From assembly GCF_000513195.1 (NCBI RefSeq), contig NZ_CBVI010000104.1:1-64000 (forward strand): a DNA stretch of 64,000 nucleotides, read 5' to 3'. The stretch is from Bacteroides timonensis. Lineage in GTDB: Bacteria > Bacteroidota > Bacteroidia > Bacteroidales > Bacteroidaceae. Positions 17,935-26,610 of the stretch are shown here, in pieces; positions within the stretch are counted from its first letter, which is position 1, and each line of letters opens with the position of its first letter. The notes under the pieces are model-generated. The model had not been told where the DNA came from. It ran no database searches and saw only the letters and a program-made list of their open reading frames with translations. The translations under genes and the position numbers were made by a program.

Positions 17935-18288
17935 ATGAAAAGACACGAGTTCAAAAATCCGGTTCCAGTCCGTGAAAGAATGGCAGAAAAATGGAAAAAA
18001 CGGTTCATGTTCGAAAAGGGGTATTCTGAGGAATGTGCAGAATACATGGCACAAAGATTGATCGACCTCATTGACCACATGCAGTATGGCTATGCCCTTA
18101 TTGCCTTTCACAAACAAGGCACAATCTTCAAAATGGTGAAAGCAACCCTCATACCCTATGAAAGTTTCTTTCACCGATTCTATGAAATGGAGCGCATAGA
18201 AAGTACTGTAGTTTACTGGGATGTAGAGTCACAGGCTTGGAGAAGTTTCCAGTTGGAGAATTTACTAGACTGGAGCCCCGTCTGCTAA
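17935..18288 (+). CDS. Small DUF2693-like protein (SH3-like barrel)
   Basis: 117-residue soluble protein. The first half is basic and helical (MAEKWKKRFMFEKGYSEECA). The second half (GTIFKMVKATLIPYESFFH, VVYWDVESQAWRSFQLENLL) matches the pattern of the Bacteroides DUF2693 family, thought to form an SH3-like barrel and often found with mobile-element or capsule-flanking genes. No function is established. It lies 33 bases before the DUF4373 gene and is probably cotranscribed with it. Confidence 0.7.
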   Translation: MKRHEFKNPVPVRERMAEKWKKRFMFEKGYSEECAEYMAQRLIDLIDHMQYGYALIAFHKQGTIFKMVKATLIPYESFFHRFYEMERIESTVVYWDVESQAWRSFQLENLLDWSPVC

Positions 18289-18321
18289 TCATTAATCACT
18301 TATCGTTTAATCACTAAAGAA

Positions 18322-19125
18322 ATGGCAATGAATTGTACAGGGGTACTGTATTTCCCCATAACTATAAGTCTGCTCGAAGGAGTAGCAACAGAATTGATAG
18401 AAGCCCGGTTCGGACTGAAAGGTGTAGCGGCATTCATAAAGCTACTCGGAAAAATTTATAAAGAAGAGGGATATTACCTGGTGTGGAACAAAGAGCAATG
18501 CATGCTCTTTGCCCACAAATTAGGAAACGAATTATCGGATGAGGAAATGCAGGAAATCGTAGAACTTCTGATAGCGAAAGACATATTTGACCGGAAAATG
18601 TATGAGGAACATCAGGTATTGACATCCGTACACATACAGAAAGTATGGCTGGAAGCTACCAAACGCAGAAAACGGGACTTGACTCCCCTCCCTTACTTCC
18701 TTATGGAAACCAAAGTTCCTAAAAACGGGAAAGAAGAAAATGAGGTACAGGATGTATTGTTTCCACCCGAAAATGCATGCAATTCCGAACAAAGTAAAGA
18801 AAAGCAAAGTAAAGAAAAGCAAAACACTCCCCCTCTAACTCCCCAAGGGGAGGACGGAGGAAAAGGAATGGAGGGTTCTTCTTTCGAAATTCCGGGATAT
18901 GCCTACAACAAGAAGACACACAATCTGGAAGGTTTGATGTTGGAACTGCAACAACTTCATATCGTAGACCGAAATGAAATCAATGCCATTCTGCGGCTAT
19001 CCGACTACGGAAGACTGGGAGGATATGTGTTTAAAATAATCAGTAGTACACGGTGGAGCACCGTACTGGCAAAAGGCAAATACGTCATCGCCGCACTAAG
19101 AAAAGAGAAAACCGGAAACGGCTGA
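18322..19125 (+). CDS. DUF4373 (Lin1244/Lin1753-like N-terminal domain) protein
   Basis: 267 residues. The N-terminal 120 residues (GVLYFPITISLLEGVATELI, FGLKGVAAFIKLLGKIY) are the winged-helix-like DUF4373 domain found in Bacteroides and in phage or plasmid replication-associated proteins. A low-complexity charged linker carries two copies of SKEKQ near residue 160. The C-terminal part (LGGYVFKIISSTRWSTVLAKGKYVIAALRK) resembles the end of primosome or DnaD-like proteins. The gene commonly sits beside Bacteroides capsule loci; its role there is unknown. Confidence 0.75.
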   Translation: MAMNCTGVLYFPITISLLEGVATELIEARFGLKGVAAFIKLLGKIYKEEGYYLVWNKEQCMLFAHKLGNELSDEEMQEIVELLIAKDIFDRKMYEEHQVLTSVHIQKVWLEATKRRKRDLTPLPYFLMETKVPKNGKEENEVQDVLFPPENACNSEQSKEKQSKEKQNTPPLTPQGEDGGKGMEGSSFEIPGYAYNKKTHNLEGLMLELQQLHIVDRNEINAILRLSDYGRLGGYVFKIISSTRWSTVLAKGKYVIAALRKEKTGNG

Positions 19126-19154
19126 TAATCAAGGCTAATATTAGCATTTGCCAA

Positions 19155-19229
19155 GGCTACACCCTTTACCTCCTATGGCTACACCCTTTAGGTCAAAGGG
19201 CTACACTATACGGGCGAAAGGGTGTAGCC
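19155..19229. repeat. GGCTACACCCTTTA direct and inverted repeat cluster
   Basis: GGCTACACCCTTTA occurs at 19155-19168 and 19177-19190. A partial copy GGGCTACACTA lies at 19198-19208, and an inverted copy AAAGGGTGTAGCC at 19217-19229. Either direct copy can pair with the inverted copy as a 13-bp stem. It may act as a terminator for the DUF4373 unit, but there is no T-run after it. Confidence 0.6.
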
Positions 19230-19310
19230 ATCCTAAAAACTTAAATAAGCGACATGTTTTGTTGCCGGAACCACAATTCGAAAACAAGATCGGCGAAAGT
19301 GAAAGTGTCT

Positions 19311-19457
19311 CTATTTTTCTCTATATTTACTAACCACAGCCGCTGCGTTTAGTTGAGATTCCCCATCGGCCACCGCACGCAACATGGCAACCTGCGAATG
19401 TCCTCCAATAAAAGAAATAGCGGCTGACTCACAAAGGGAGTCAACCGCTACTGAATA
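19311..19457 (-). pseudogene. Possible C-terminal gene remnant downstream of mdh
   Basis: A minus-strand frame free of stops reads ISFIGGHSQVAMLRAVADG, then ESQLNAAAVVSKYREK and a stop at 19311. The composition looks protein-like and resembles, weakly, the C-terminal winged-helix segment of Bacteroides AAA-type ATPases (a hydrophobic-RAVADGE-type helix followed by VVSKY). No convincing start exists except ATG at 19385 (24 residues). It may be a decayed fragment or chance. Confidence 0.22.
19418..19450 (-). terminator. Terminator-like hairpin after mdh
   Basis: TAGCGG-c-TGACTC (19418-19430) pairs with GAGTCA-a-CCGCTA (19438-19450) around a 7-base loop: a 12-bp stem with one internal mismatch. 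On the minus strand it is followed by a T-rich tract (TTTCTTTTATT), consistent with termination of mdh. Confidence 0.7.
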
Positions 19458-19480
19458 TTAATATAAAAACGCTTTCTCGA

Positions 19481-20422
19481 TTAGAGAGCACCTACTTCTT
19501 TCAATGCAGCGTTAGTTCCGTGAACAGCCTTAGCGCTGGCAGCGAATTTTTCTTTTTCGTTAGCAGTCAGTTCCAGTTCAACGATTTTTTCGATACCATT
19601 CTTGCCCAGGATAACGGGAACACCGATACAAAGATCAGATTCGCCATATTCGCCTTCCAGCAATACAGAGCAAGGAATCATCTTCTTCTGGTTGTGAATG
19701 ATAGACTCAACTACATAAGCTCCTGCCGCACCCGGTGCATACCATGCAGAAGTACCCAGCAACTTAGTCAGAGTAGCACCACCTACCATAGTAGAAGCTA
19801 CAACTTCGTTCAGTTTTTCTTCGCTCAACAGTGTGCTGACCGGTTGTCCTTTGTATGTAGCCAAACGAGCCAACGGAATCATAGTAGTATCACCATGACC
19901 ACCGATTACCATGCCTTCCACTTCGTTTGCATTGCAACCCAAAGCTTGAGACAGGAAATATTTAAAACGAGAGCTGTCCAAAGCACCACCCATACCGATA
20001 ACACGGTTCTTAGGCAACCCCAAAGATTTCAATGCCAGATAAGTCATTGTATCCATCGGATTAGAAATAACTACAAGGATAGCGTTGGGAGAATATTTCA
20101 ATGCATTTTCAGCAACTGTCTTCACGATACCGGCATTCACACCGATCAACTCTTCACGAGTCATACCCGGCTTACGGGGAATACCTGATGTGATAACAAT
20201 AACGTCAGAATTTGCAGTCTTCTCATAATCGTTGGTGCAACCTACAATAGTGGTATCAAAACCCAACAATTGAGCTGTCTGCATCATATCCATTGCCTTA
20301 CCTTCTGAAACGCCTTCTTTAACATCCAGCATTACCACTTCGTCAGCCACTTCATTAAAGGCCAACACATTAGCGCATGTAGCACCTACGTTACCTGCAC
20401 CTACTACGGTTACTTTTGACAT
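19481..20422 (-). CDS. mdh: Malate dehydrogenase (NAD-dependent, LDH-like type)
   Basis: 313-residue enzyme interconverting malate and oxaloacetate; in Bacteroides it serves the reductive branch to succinate. Motifs: VVGAGNVGATCA (NAD-binding glycine loop, residues 5-16), NPMDTMTYLA, and GGHGDTTMIPL with the catalytic histidine. An open frame extends 19 codons upstream (from 20479), but that stretch is not conserved-looking and contains the promoter, so MSKVTVVGAG at 20422 is the start. Monocistronic, with a promoter upstream and a hairpin downstream. Confidence 0.95.
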   Translation of the reverse strand: MSKVTVVGAGNVGATCANVLAFNEVADEVVMLDVKEGVSEGKAMDMMQTAQLLGFDTTIVGCTNDYEKTANSDVIVITSGIPRKPGMTREELIGVNAGIVKTVAENALKYSPNAILVVISNPMDTMTYLALKSLGLPKNRVIGMGGALDSSRFKYFLSQALGCNANEVEGMVIGGHGDTTMIPLARLATYKGQPVSTLLSEEKLNEVVASTMVGGATLTKLLGTSAWYAPGAAGAYVVESIIHNQKKMIPCSVLLEGEYGESDLCIGVPVILGKNGIEKIVELELTANEKEKFAASAKAVHGTNAALKEVGAL

Positions 20423-20462
20423 AATCTTCAATTTTTTGTTTATATGTGTAATAAAGTTGCGA

Positions 20463-20470
20463 CAAAAGTA
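20463..20470 (-). promoter_or_regulatory. -7 element of the mdh promoter
   Basis: Plus-strand CAAAAGTA reads TACTTTTG on the minus strand, matching TAnnTTTG, about 40 bases before the mdh start. The -33 position is not a clear TTTG. Confidence 0.5.
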
Positions 20471-20566
20471 CAACGACATTCGTAATTAAGGAAATTTTTC
20501 CGTAATAATTTTAGTTAAATGATTATTAAGTTAAGGGTTGGTGATTAGCGATTGACGATTAATGCT

Positions 20567-20574
20567 TATTTTTG
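20567..20574 (+). promoter_or_regulatory. Candidate -7 element for the coiled-coil gene
   Basis: TATTTTTG lies 54 bases before the ATG at 20628 and matches TAnnTTTG. The TTG-containing stretch upstream (20538-20554) is not at the ideal spacing. It follows a degenerate GTGATTAGCG-type spacer repeat. Confidence 0.4.
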
Positions 20575-20627
20575 CGGCGGAATAGACCTAACCCTATTTT
20601 ACACACCTATTATATTAATGAAACAAT

Positions 20628-21506
20628 ATGGCAAATAACAAAAATAAGCTGGTGATTATTGCAGGTACTGTATTGGTATTAGCCTTGGTGGGCGTTACTG
20701 TATTATTACTCACCGAAAAGCAGACCAACAAAGAACTGGTACAGGAATTTCAACTGGAAAAGGAAGACCTGGAAAACGAATATACACGCTTTGCACAACA
20801 GTATGACGAACTGAAATTAACAGTCTCCAACGATTCCCTGTCCGTACTATTAGAACAGGAGCAATTGAAAACCCAACGTCTGTTAGAAGAACTGCGTACC
20901 GTAAAAAGCAGTAACGCCGCTGAAATACGCCGTCTGAAGAATGAACTTGCCACCTTGCGTAAAGTTATGATAGGTTATATCAACCAAATAGATTCACTGA
21001 ATAGGCTTACCGCTCATCAGAAAGAGGTGATCGCACAGGTCACGCAGAAATACAACGATGCTTCCCGCCAAATCAGTAATTTGTCCGAAGAAAAAAAGAA
21101 CCTGAATAAAAAAGTAACTCTTGCTGCCCAACTGGATGCGACCAACATCAACATTCAAGCCGTGAACAAACGGGATAAAGTAGCCAAGAGAGTAAAAGAC
21201 GTGGTGAAATTCAAGATAGGATTTACTATCGTCAAAAACATCACAGCTGAAACAGGCGAACGTACCATCTATGTCCGCATCACCAAACCGGATAATGACG
21301 TGCTGACTAAAAACCCTTCCAATACATTCCCGTATGAAAACCGCGAGTTGGGGTATTCCATCAAAAAGTACATTGAATACAACGGTGAAGAGCAAAATAT
21401 AACCGTGTACTGGAACGTAGAAGAGTATCTATATGCAGGTACCTATCGGGTAGATCTTTTCGCAGACGGAACACTTATCGGCTCGCAATCCTTTACATTG
21501 GACTAA
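20628..21506 (+). CDS. Membrane-anchored coiled-coil protein of unknown function
   Basis: 292 residues: a basic N terminus, one membrane segment (LVIIAGTVLVLALVGVTVLL, residues 7-26), a long coiled coil (about residues 32-165, rich in E, K, Q and L with heptads) and a C-terminal beta-rich domain (about 190-292: FKIGFTIVKNITAETGERT, ending in AGTYRVDLFADGTLIGSQSF). The topology suggests an inner-membrane anchor with a periplasmic or cytoplasmic coiled-coil arm. The final domain looks like a small Ig-like sandwich. It lies between mdh and an export operon that has its own promoter, so it is probably a separate unit. Confidence 0.8.
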   Translation: MANNKNKLVIIAGTVLVLALVGVTVLLLTEKQTNKELVQEFQLEKEDLENEYTRFAQQYDELKLTVSNDSLSVLLEQEQLKTQRLLEELRTVKSSNAAEIRRLKNELATLRKVMIGYINQIDSLNRLTAHQKEVIAQVTQKYNDASRQISNLSEEKKNLNKKVTLAAQLDATNINIQAVNKRDKVAKRVKDVVKFKIGFTIVKNITAETGERTIYVRITKPDNDVLTKNPSNTFPYENRELGYSIKKYIEYNGEEQNITVYWNVEEYLYAGTYRVDLFADGTLIGSQSFTLD

Positions 21507-21521
21507 AAAAGATTAAATTAT

Positions 21522-21552
21522 TTTGAGGTCTCACTGAAAGCCTATACATTTG
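21522..21552 (+). promoter_or_regulatory. Promoter of the TolC/HlyD/ABC-2 export operon
   Basis: TTTG (21522-21525) and TACATTTG (21545-21552) are spaced by 19 bp, an excellent Bacteroides promoter; transcription should start near 21559. Just downstream is an inverted repeat ATGCAA-N6-TTGCAT (21564-21581) that could be an operator. Confidence 0.78.
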
Positions 21553-21623
21553 TATCGTTGTTTATGCAATTATTGTTGCATCACAAAACAACGTTTTAAT
21601 CACCTTAATAATGTATAGACACG

Positions 21624-23111
21624 ATGAGAAAGTTCTTCTGTTTCATTTGGTTGGTATGTCTGACCTTCTCTGTCGGTGCACAAGAGGTTTTGAGCCTCGA
21701 TAGTTGCCGTGCATTGGCCATTGCCAATAACAAAGAACTACTGATAAGCCAGGAGAAAATTAACTCTGCACATTATCAGAGAAAAGCGGCGTTTACCAAC
21801 TACCTACCCGATATTTCCGCCACCGGCGGATATATGCGTACCCAAAAAGAGATTTCAATATTGAGTGATGCCCAAAAAGGTGCATTAGGTTCAATGGGAA
21901 CTCAGGTAAGCGGTGCTATGCAAAATGGTATACAAGGTATACTGACACAGCACCCTGAGTTGACACAGAATCCGCAATTCATGGCGTTGATCCAGGCGTT
22001 AGGAAGTGTGGATGTTGCCTCTCCGCTCAACGGCCTCGGAAATTCCCTCGTCGACGCATTTCGTACAGATACCCGCAACATGTATGCCGGTGCCCTGACG
22101 CTGACACAACCTTTATATATGGGCGGCAAAATCCGTGCTTACAACAAAATCACCAAATATGCAGAAGAACTGGCACGCCAGCAACATGACAGTGGTCTGC
22201 AAGATGTAATACTTAGTACCGACCAGGCTTACTGGCAGGTAGTATCACTCGCCAGTAAAAAGAAATTAGCCGAAGGTTACCTCAAGTTATTGCAAAAGTT
22301 GGAAAGCGATGTGGACAAGATGATCGCCGAAGGTGTTGCCACCAAAGCGGACGGTCTATCTGTAAAGGTAAGAGTGAACGAAGCGGAAATGACACTGACC
22401 AAAGTCGAAGATGGCTTGAGCCTGTCCAGAATGTTATTATGCCAGTTATGCGGTTTGGACTTGTCCTCTCCTATCACGCTGAAAGATGAACGGGAAGACG
22501 ATCTCTCTCCTGATCCTGTAGCAGCAAATGGAATTGATCTGAATACGGTTTATGCTACACGGCCGGAAGTACGCAGTCTGGAACTTGCCACAGAAATCTA
22601 CAAGCAGAAGGTAAACGTCACTCGCTCCGAATATCTGCCGTCACTGGCTCTGATGGGAAGCTATATGATGACCAACCCCTCCGTTTTCAATGGTTTCGAA
22701 AAGAAGTTCAAAGGTATGTGGAATGTAGGCGTGGTATTACAGGTTCCTATCTGGCACTGGGGTGAAGGCATGTACAAGGTGAAGGCAGCCAAAGCGGAAG
22801 CCCGTATCGCCCAATACCAATTGGACGATGCTAAAGAAAAGATAGAACTTCAAGTCAACCAGTCCGTCTTCAAGGTTAATGAAGCCGCTAAAAAGCTGAT
22901 TATGGCAGAAAATAATCTGGAAAAAGCCGATGAAAATCTTCGATATGCCACCCTCGGATTTGAAGAAGGCGTGATAGCTGCCAGCAACGTACTCGAAGCA
23001 CACACAGCCTGGCTTTCAGCCCAGTCCGAAAAGATAGATGCACAAATTGATGTGAAATTGACCGACATCTATCTGAAGAAGGCATTGGGACAGTTGAACA
23101 TTGAAAAATAA
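21624..23111 (+). CDS. TolC-family outer-membrane efflux protein
   Basis: 495 residues with a signal peptide (MRKFFCFIWLVCLTFSVGAQ) and two TolC repeats: LDSCRALAIANNKELLISQE at the start and a matching helix-strand-helix pattern after residue 300. Long helices such as KVNEAAKKLIMAENNLEKAD form the periplasmic tunnel. It provides the outer-membrane duct for the HlyD-ABC-2 system encoded directly downstream. The substrate is unknown; toxic small molecules are the usual cargo of such operons. Confidence 0.92.
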   Translation: MRKFFCFIWLVCLTFSVGAQEVLSLDSCRALAIANNKELLISQEKINSAHYQRKAAFTNYLPDISATGGYMRTQKEISILSDAQKGALGSMGTQVSGAMQNGIQGILTQHPELTQNPQFMALIQALGSVDVASPLNGLGNSLVDAFRTDTRNMYAGALTLTQPLYMGGKIRAYNKITKYAEELARQQHDSGLQDVILSTDQAYWQVVSLASKKKLAEGYLKLLQKLESDVDKMIAEGVATKADGLSVKVRVNEAEMTLTKVEDGLSLSRMLLCQLCGLDLSSPITLKDEREDDLSPDPVAANGIDLNTVYATRPEVRSLELATEIYKQKVNVTRSEYLPSLALMGSYMMTNPSVFNGFEKKFKGMWNVGVVLQVPIWHWGEGMYKVKAAKAEARIAQYQLDDAKEKIELQVNQSVFKVNEAAKKLIMAENNLEKADENLRYATLGFEEGVIAASNVLEAHTAWLSAQSEKIDAQIDVKLTDIYLKKALGQLNIEK

Positions 23112-23164
23112 AAATAGAGAATTGACAGTTCATAAATCATAAATCCGAAATCATAAATCTGAAA

Positions 23165-24151
23165 ATGGATACCAAATCACAAAACAGTAACATGCTATTA
23201 GCGTTCTTAACGCTGACAGGCGTCATTGCCATTGTAGCCGTAGTAGGTTTCTTCATGTTGCGCAAAGGACCGGAAATCGTACAGGGTCAGGCAGAGGTCA
23301 CAGAATACCGGGTATCGAGTAAAGTACCGGGACGTATTCTGGAATTCCGTGTGAAAGAGGGACAAAGCGTGCAGGCCGGAGATACACTCGCCATACTGGA
23401 AGCTCCGGATGTGTTAGCAAAACTGGAACAGGCTCGTGCGGCGGAAGCCGCTGCTCAGGCACAGAATGAGAAAGCACTGAAAGGCGCCCGTCACGAACAG
23501 GTACAGGCTGCCTTTGAGATGTGGCAAAAAGCTAAAGCAGGACTTGAAATAGCCGAGAAATCTTACAAACGTGTGAAGAATCTTGCTGATCAGGGCGTGA
23601 TGTCAGCCCAAAAGCTGGATGAGGTGACTGCACAGCGAGACGCTGCCGTCGCAACAGAAAAAGCCGCCAAAGCTCAATACGACATGGCAAAGAACGGTGC
23701 AGAACGAGAAGATAAAGCTGCTGCCGCCGCCTTGGTAGACCGCGCCAAAGGAGCTGTTGCAGAAGTTGAATCTTATATCAAAGAAACTTATCTTATAGCC
23801 CAGACAGCCGGAGAAGTGTCGGAAATCTTCCCCAAAGTAGGTGAATTGGTAGGAACCGGTGCACCGATCATGAACATAGCCATACTGGATGATATGTGGG
23901 TAACATTCAATGTTCGGGAAGATTTGCTGCAAGGTCTGACAATGGGAACTGAATTCGAAGCTTTCGTTCCGGCATTGGACAAAAATATCCGCTTGAAAGT
24001 GAACTACATGAAGGATCTTGGCACTTATGCAGCCTGGAAGGCTACGAAAACAACCGGGCAATTTGATCTGAAGACTTTTGAGGTAAAAGCTTTGCCACAG
24101 GAGAAAGTGGAAGGCTTGCGTCCCGGAATGTCGGTGATACTGAAGAAGTGA
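23165..24151 (+). CDS. HlyD/EmrA-family membrane-fusion (periplasmic adaptor) protein
   Basis: 328 residues. An N-terminal membrane segment (MLLAFLTLTGVIAIVAVVGF) is followed by a lipoyl half (SKVPGRILEFRVKEGQSVQAG), an alanine-rich helical hairpin (residues 80-195) and the second lipoyl half (TAGEVSEIFPKVGELVGTG), then a beta-barrel domain. It bridges the ABC-2 permeases and the TolC-like duct. The 53-base gap before it is a degenerate CATAAATC spacer repeat. Confidence 0.92.
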   Translation: MDTKSQNSNMLLAFLTLTGVIAIVAVVGFFMLRKGPEIVQGQAEVTEYRVSSKVPGRILEFRVKEGQSVQAGDTLAILEAPDVLAKLEQARAAEAAAQAQNEKALKGARHEQVQAAFEMWQKAKAGLEIAEKSYKRVKNLADQGVMSAQKLDEVTAQRDAAVATEKAAKAQYDMAKNGAEREDKAAAAALVDRAKGAVAEVESYIKETYLIAQTAGEVSEIFPKVGELVGTGAPIMNIAILDDMWVTFNVREDLLQGLTMGTEFEAFVPALDKNIRLKVNYMKDLGTYAAWKATKTTGQFDLKTFEVKALPQEKVEGLRPGMSVILKK

Positions 24152-24183
24152 TTAACGGTTAGTGATTAGTGATAAGTAAAGGA

Positions 24184-25362
24184 ATGGCACGAGATAAGAA
24201 ATATATAGCTTTGTGGAACGTCATGAAACGGGAAGGCCGACGGCTCGTTTCCCGTCCGCTGTACCTGTTCTGCATGGTGATAGCGCCGTTGTTCTGCTAC
24301 GTCTTCTTCACGACACTGATGGATTCGGGTTTACCGGTCAATATGCCTGTAGGGGTGGTGGATCAGGATATGACATCCACTTCGCGCCAATTGATGCGAA
24401 ACCTGGATGCATTTGAGCAGACCGCCATCGTAGCCCATTATCCTACTATCAACGAAGCACGTGCCGCCATGCAGAAAGGAGAAATCTACGGATTCTACTA
24501 CATTCCGAAAGGTACCACCGCCAAGGCGCAATCTCAACGACAGCCTACCGTATCATTCTATACCAACAATACGCTGCTTATCGCCGGTTCTCTGCTCTAC
24601 AAAGATATGAAGATGATGAGCGAGTTGGCATCGGGAGCTGCCGCACGCACCAGTTTGTATGCTAAAGGTGCTACGGAAGACCAGGCTATGGCATTCCTGC
24701 AACCCATCGTCATCGATACACATCCGCTGAACAATCCGTGGCTGAATTACTCCGTATACTTATGTAATACATTTGCACCGGGTGTATTGATGCTGCTTAT
24801 ATTCATGATAACGGTTTACTCCATCGGCGTGGAAATAAAAGACCGTACCGCACGCGAATGGCTGCGCATGGGAAATAATTCCATCTACATCTCCCTTGCC
24901 GGAAAGCTGTTGCCGCATACGGCTATTTTCTTCCTGATGGGAATATTATATAATGTATATTTATATGGCTTCCTGCACTTCCCCTGCAACAGTGGCATCA
25001 TGCCGATGCTTCTTGCCACTCTCTGCCTTGTATTGGCTTCGCAAGGGATGGGTGTACTGATGATAGGTACATTGCCTACCCTGCGTCTGGGACTGAGTTT
25101 TGCATCCTTATGGGGAGTGCTTTCATTCTCTATGTGCGGACTATCATTCCCAGCTATGGCAATGCATCCGGTGCTGCAAGGATTAGCCAATCTGTTCCCG
25201 CTGCGTCACTATTTCCTGATCTATGTAGATCAGGCCCTGAACGGTTATCCGATGATTTATTCATGGATAAACTATGTGGCGTTACTTATTTTTATGATGC
25301 TTCCTTTCTTTGTCGTACACCGGCTCAAAGAAGCGTTGATTTATTATAAATACGTGCCCTAA
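24184..25362 (+). CDS. ABC-2 type permease (export operon, first subunit)
   Basis: 392 residues with an N-terminal membrane helix, a periplasmic domain (about residues 45-180) and five or so C-terminal helices, as in YhhJ/YbhR-type ABC-2 permeases. The frame could begin at GTG 24169, but that codon lies in a spacer repeat; ATG 24184 (MARDKKYIALWNVMKREGRR) is preferred. It is coupled to the second permease by TAATG. No ATP-binding subunit is encoded here, so it must come from another locus or be dispensable. Confidence 0.88.
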   Translation: MARDKKYIALWNVMKREGRRLVSRPLYLFCMVIAPLFCYVFFTTLMDSGLPVNMPVGVVDQDMTSTSRQLMRNLDAFEQTAIVAHYPTINEARAAMQKGEIYGFYYIPKGTTAKAQSQRQPTVSFYTNNTLLIAGSLLYKDMKMMSELASGAAARTSLYAKGATEDQAMAFLQPIVIDTHPLNNPWLNYSVYLCNTFAPGVLMLLIFMITVYSIGVEIKDRTAREWLRMGNNSIYISLAGKLLPHTAIFFLMGILYNVYLYGFLHFPCNSGIMPMLLATLCLVLASQGMGVLMIGTLPTLRLGLSFASLWGVLSFSMCGLSFPAMAMHPVLQGLANLFPLRHYFLIYVDQALNGYPMIYSWINYVALLIFMMLPFFVVHRLKEALIYYKYVP

Positions 25363-26594
25363 TGAAACATCTGACGTTCAAACAGAAAGTAGTACAAGGT
25401 ATCCACGACCTATTCTATATCTGGATACGGGAATTCCGCACAACCTTTCGCGATCAGGGTGTGCTCATCTTCTTTGTGCTTGTCCCGTTGGTGTATCCAC
25501 TGATTTATGCTTTCATTTATACCAATGAAACCATACGGGAAGTACCTGCTGTGGTAGTGGATAACTCACGCAGTTCGCTAAGCCGCGAATACCTGCGCAA
25601 AGTTGACTCCAGTCCAGAAGTGAAGATTGTATCTTATTGCGCCGACATGGAAGAAGCCAAACTGATGCTGAAAGATCGTCTGGCTTATGGCATCATCTAT
25701 ATACCTGCTGAATTCAGTGAAGATATTGCACGGGGAAAGCAAACACAGGTCAGTCTGTATTGCGATATGAGCGGATTGCTTTATTACAAATCTCTGCTGA
25801 ACACCAATACCAGCGTGTCACTGGACATGAATGCAGATATCAAAATGCAACGTGCCGGCAATACCACCAACCGCCAGGATGAGATTACCGCCTATCCGAT
25901 AAAATATGAAGATGTTACCTTATTCAACCCCGCAAACGGTTTTGCGGCTTTCCTGATACCTGCGGTATTGATACTGATTATTCAGCAAACCTTGCTGCTG
26001 GGTATCGGACTTTCTGCCGGAACAGCCCGCGAACAGAATCGTTTCAAAGATTTGGTTCCTATCAACCGCCACTACAACGGCACATTACGTATCGTACTGG
26101 GTAAAGGTTTAAGTTACTTCATGGTGTATGCACTTGTATCCGTATATGTGCTCTGTGTAGTGCCACGTCTGTTCAGTCTCATCCAGATAGCTCAACCGGG
26201 TGTACTGACCCTCTTTATGTTGCCTTATCTGGCAGCATGTATTTTCTTCGCCATGACAGCTTCTATTGCCATACGCAATCGTGAAACCTGCATGTTAATA
26301 TTTGTCTTCACATCCGTACCTTTATTGTTCCTTTCAGGTGTTTCCTGGCCGGGAGCCGCCATGCCGGATTTCTGGAGATACTTCTCTTATATCTTCCCGT
26401 CCACTTTCGGCATCAATGGCTACGTACGCATTAATAGCATGGGAGCTACACTCAACGAAGTAGCCTTTGAATACCGCGCGTTATGGATACAGGCAGGCAT
26501 CTACTTCCTGACTACTTGCTGGGTATATCGTTGGCAGATTATCCAAAGCAGGAAGCATGTGATTGAGAAATATAAAGAGTACAAGAATAAATAA
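25362..26594 (+). CDS. ABC-2 type permease (export operon, second subunit)
   Basis: 410 residues with the same plan as the first permease: cytoplasmic start (YIWIREFRTTFRDQGVLIFF), one helix, periplasmic domain to about residue 190, then a cluster of helices ending in RWQIIQSRKHVIEKYKEYK. It probably forms a heterodimer with the upstream subunit. It ends 16 bases from the convergent GH20 gene; an AT-rich 7-bp stem (26592-26613) is the only terminator-like feature. Confidence 0.88.
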   Translation: MKHLTFKQKVVQGIHDLFYIWIREFRTTFRDQGVLIFFVLVPLVYPLIYAFIYTNETIREVPAVVVDNSRSSLSREYLRKVDSSPEVKIVSYCADMEEAKLMLKDRLAYGIIYIPAEFSEDIARGKQTQVSLYCDMSGLLYYKSLLNTNTSVSLDMNADIKMQRAGNTTNRQDEITAYPIKYEDVTLFNPANGFAAFLIPAVLILIIQQTLLLGIGLSAGTAREQNRFKDLVPINRHYNGTLRIVLGKGLSYFMVYALVSVYVLCVVPRLFSLIQIAQPGVLTLFMLPYLAACIFFAMTASIAIRNRETCMLIFVFTSVPLLFLSGVSWPGAAMPDFWRYFSYIFPSTFGINGYVRINSMGATLNEVAFEYRALWIQAGIYFLTTCWVYRWQIIQSRKHVIEKYKEYKNK

Positions 26595-26610
26595 TAATTT
26601 CAGGAGATTA

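Larger units (their letters stand above)
19126..19480. other. Intergenic region between DUF4373 gene and mdh
   Basis: 355 bases without an intact gene. It holds a perfect 12-base palindrome GCTAATATTAGC (19134-19145), a repeated element (19155-19229), a possible reading-frame remnant on the minus strand (19311-19457) and a terminator-like hairpin (19418-19450). Confidence 0.7.

Noticed and set aside
19520..20188. 222-residue antisense frame opposite mdh
   Set aside because: Shadow of mdh, rich in H, Q, R and F as expected from the reverse strand.
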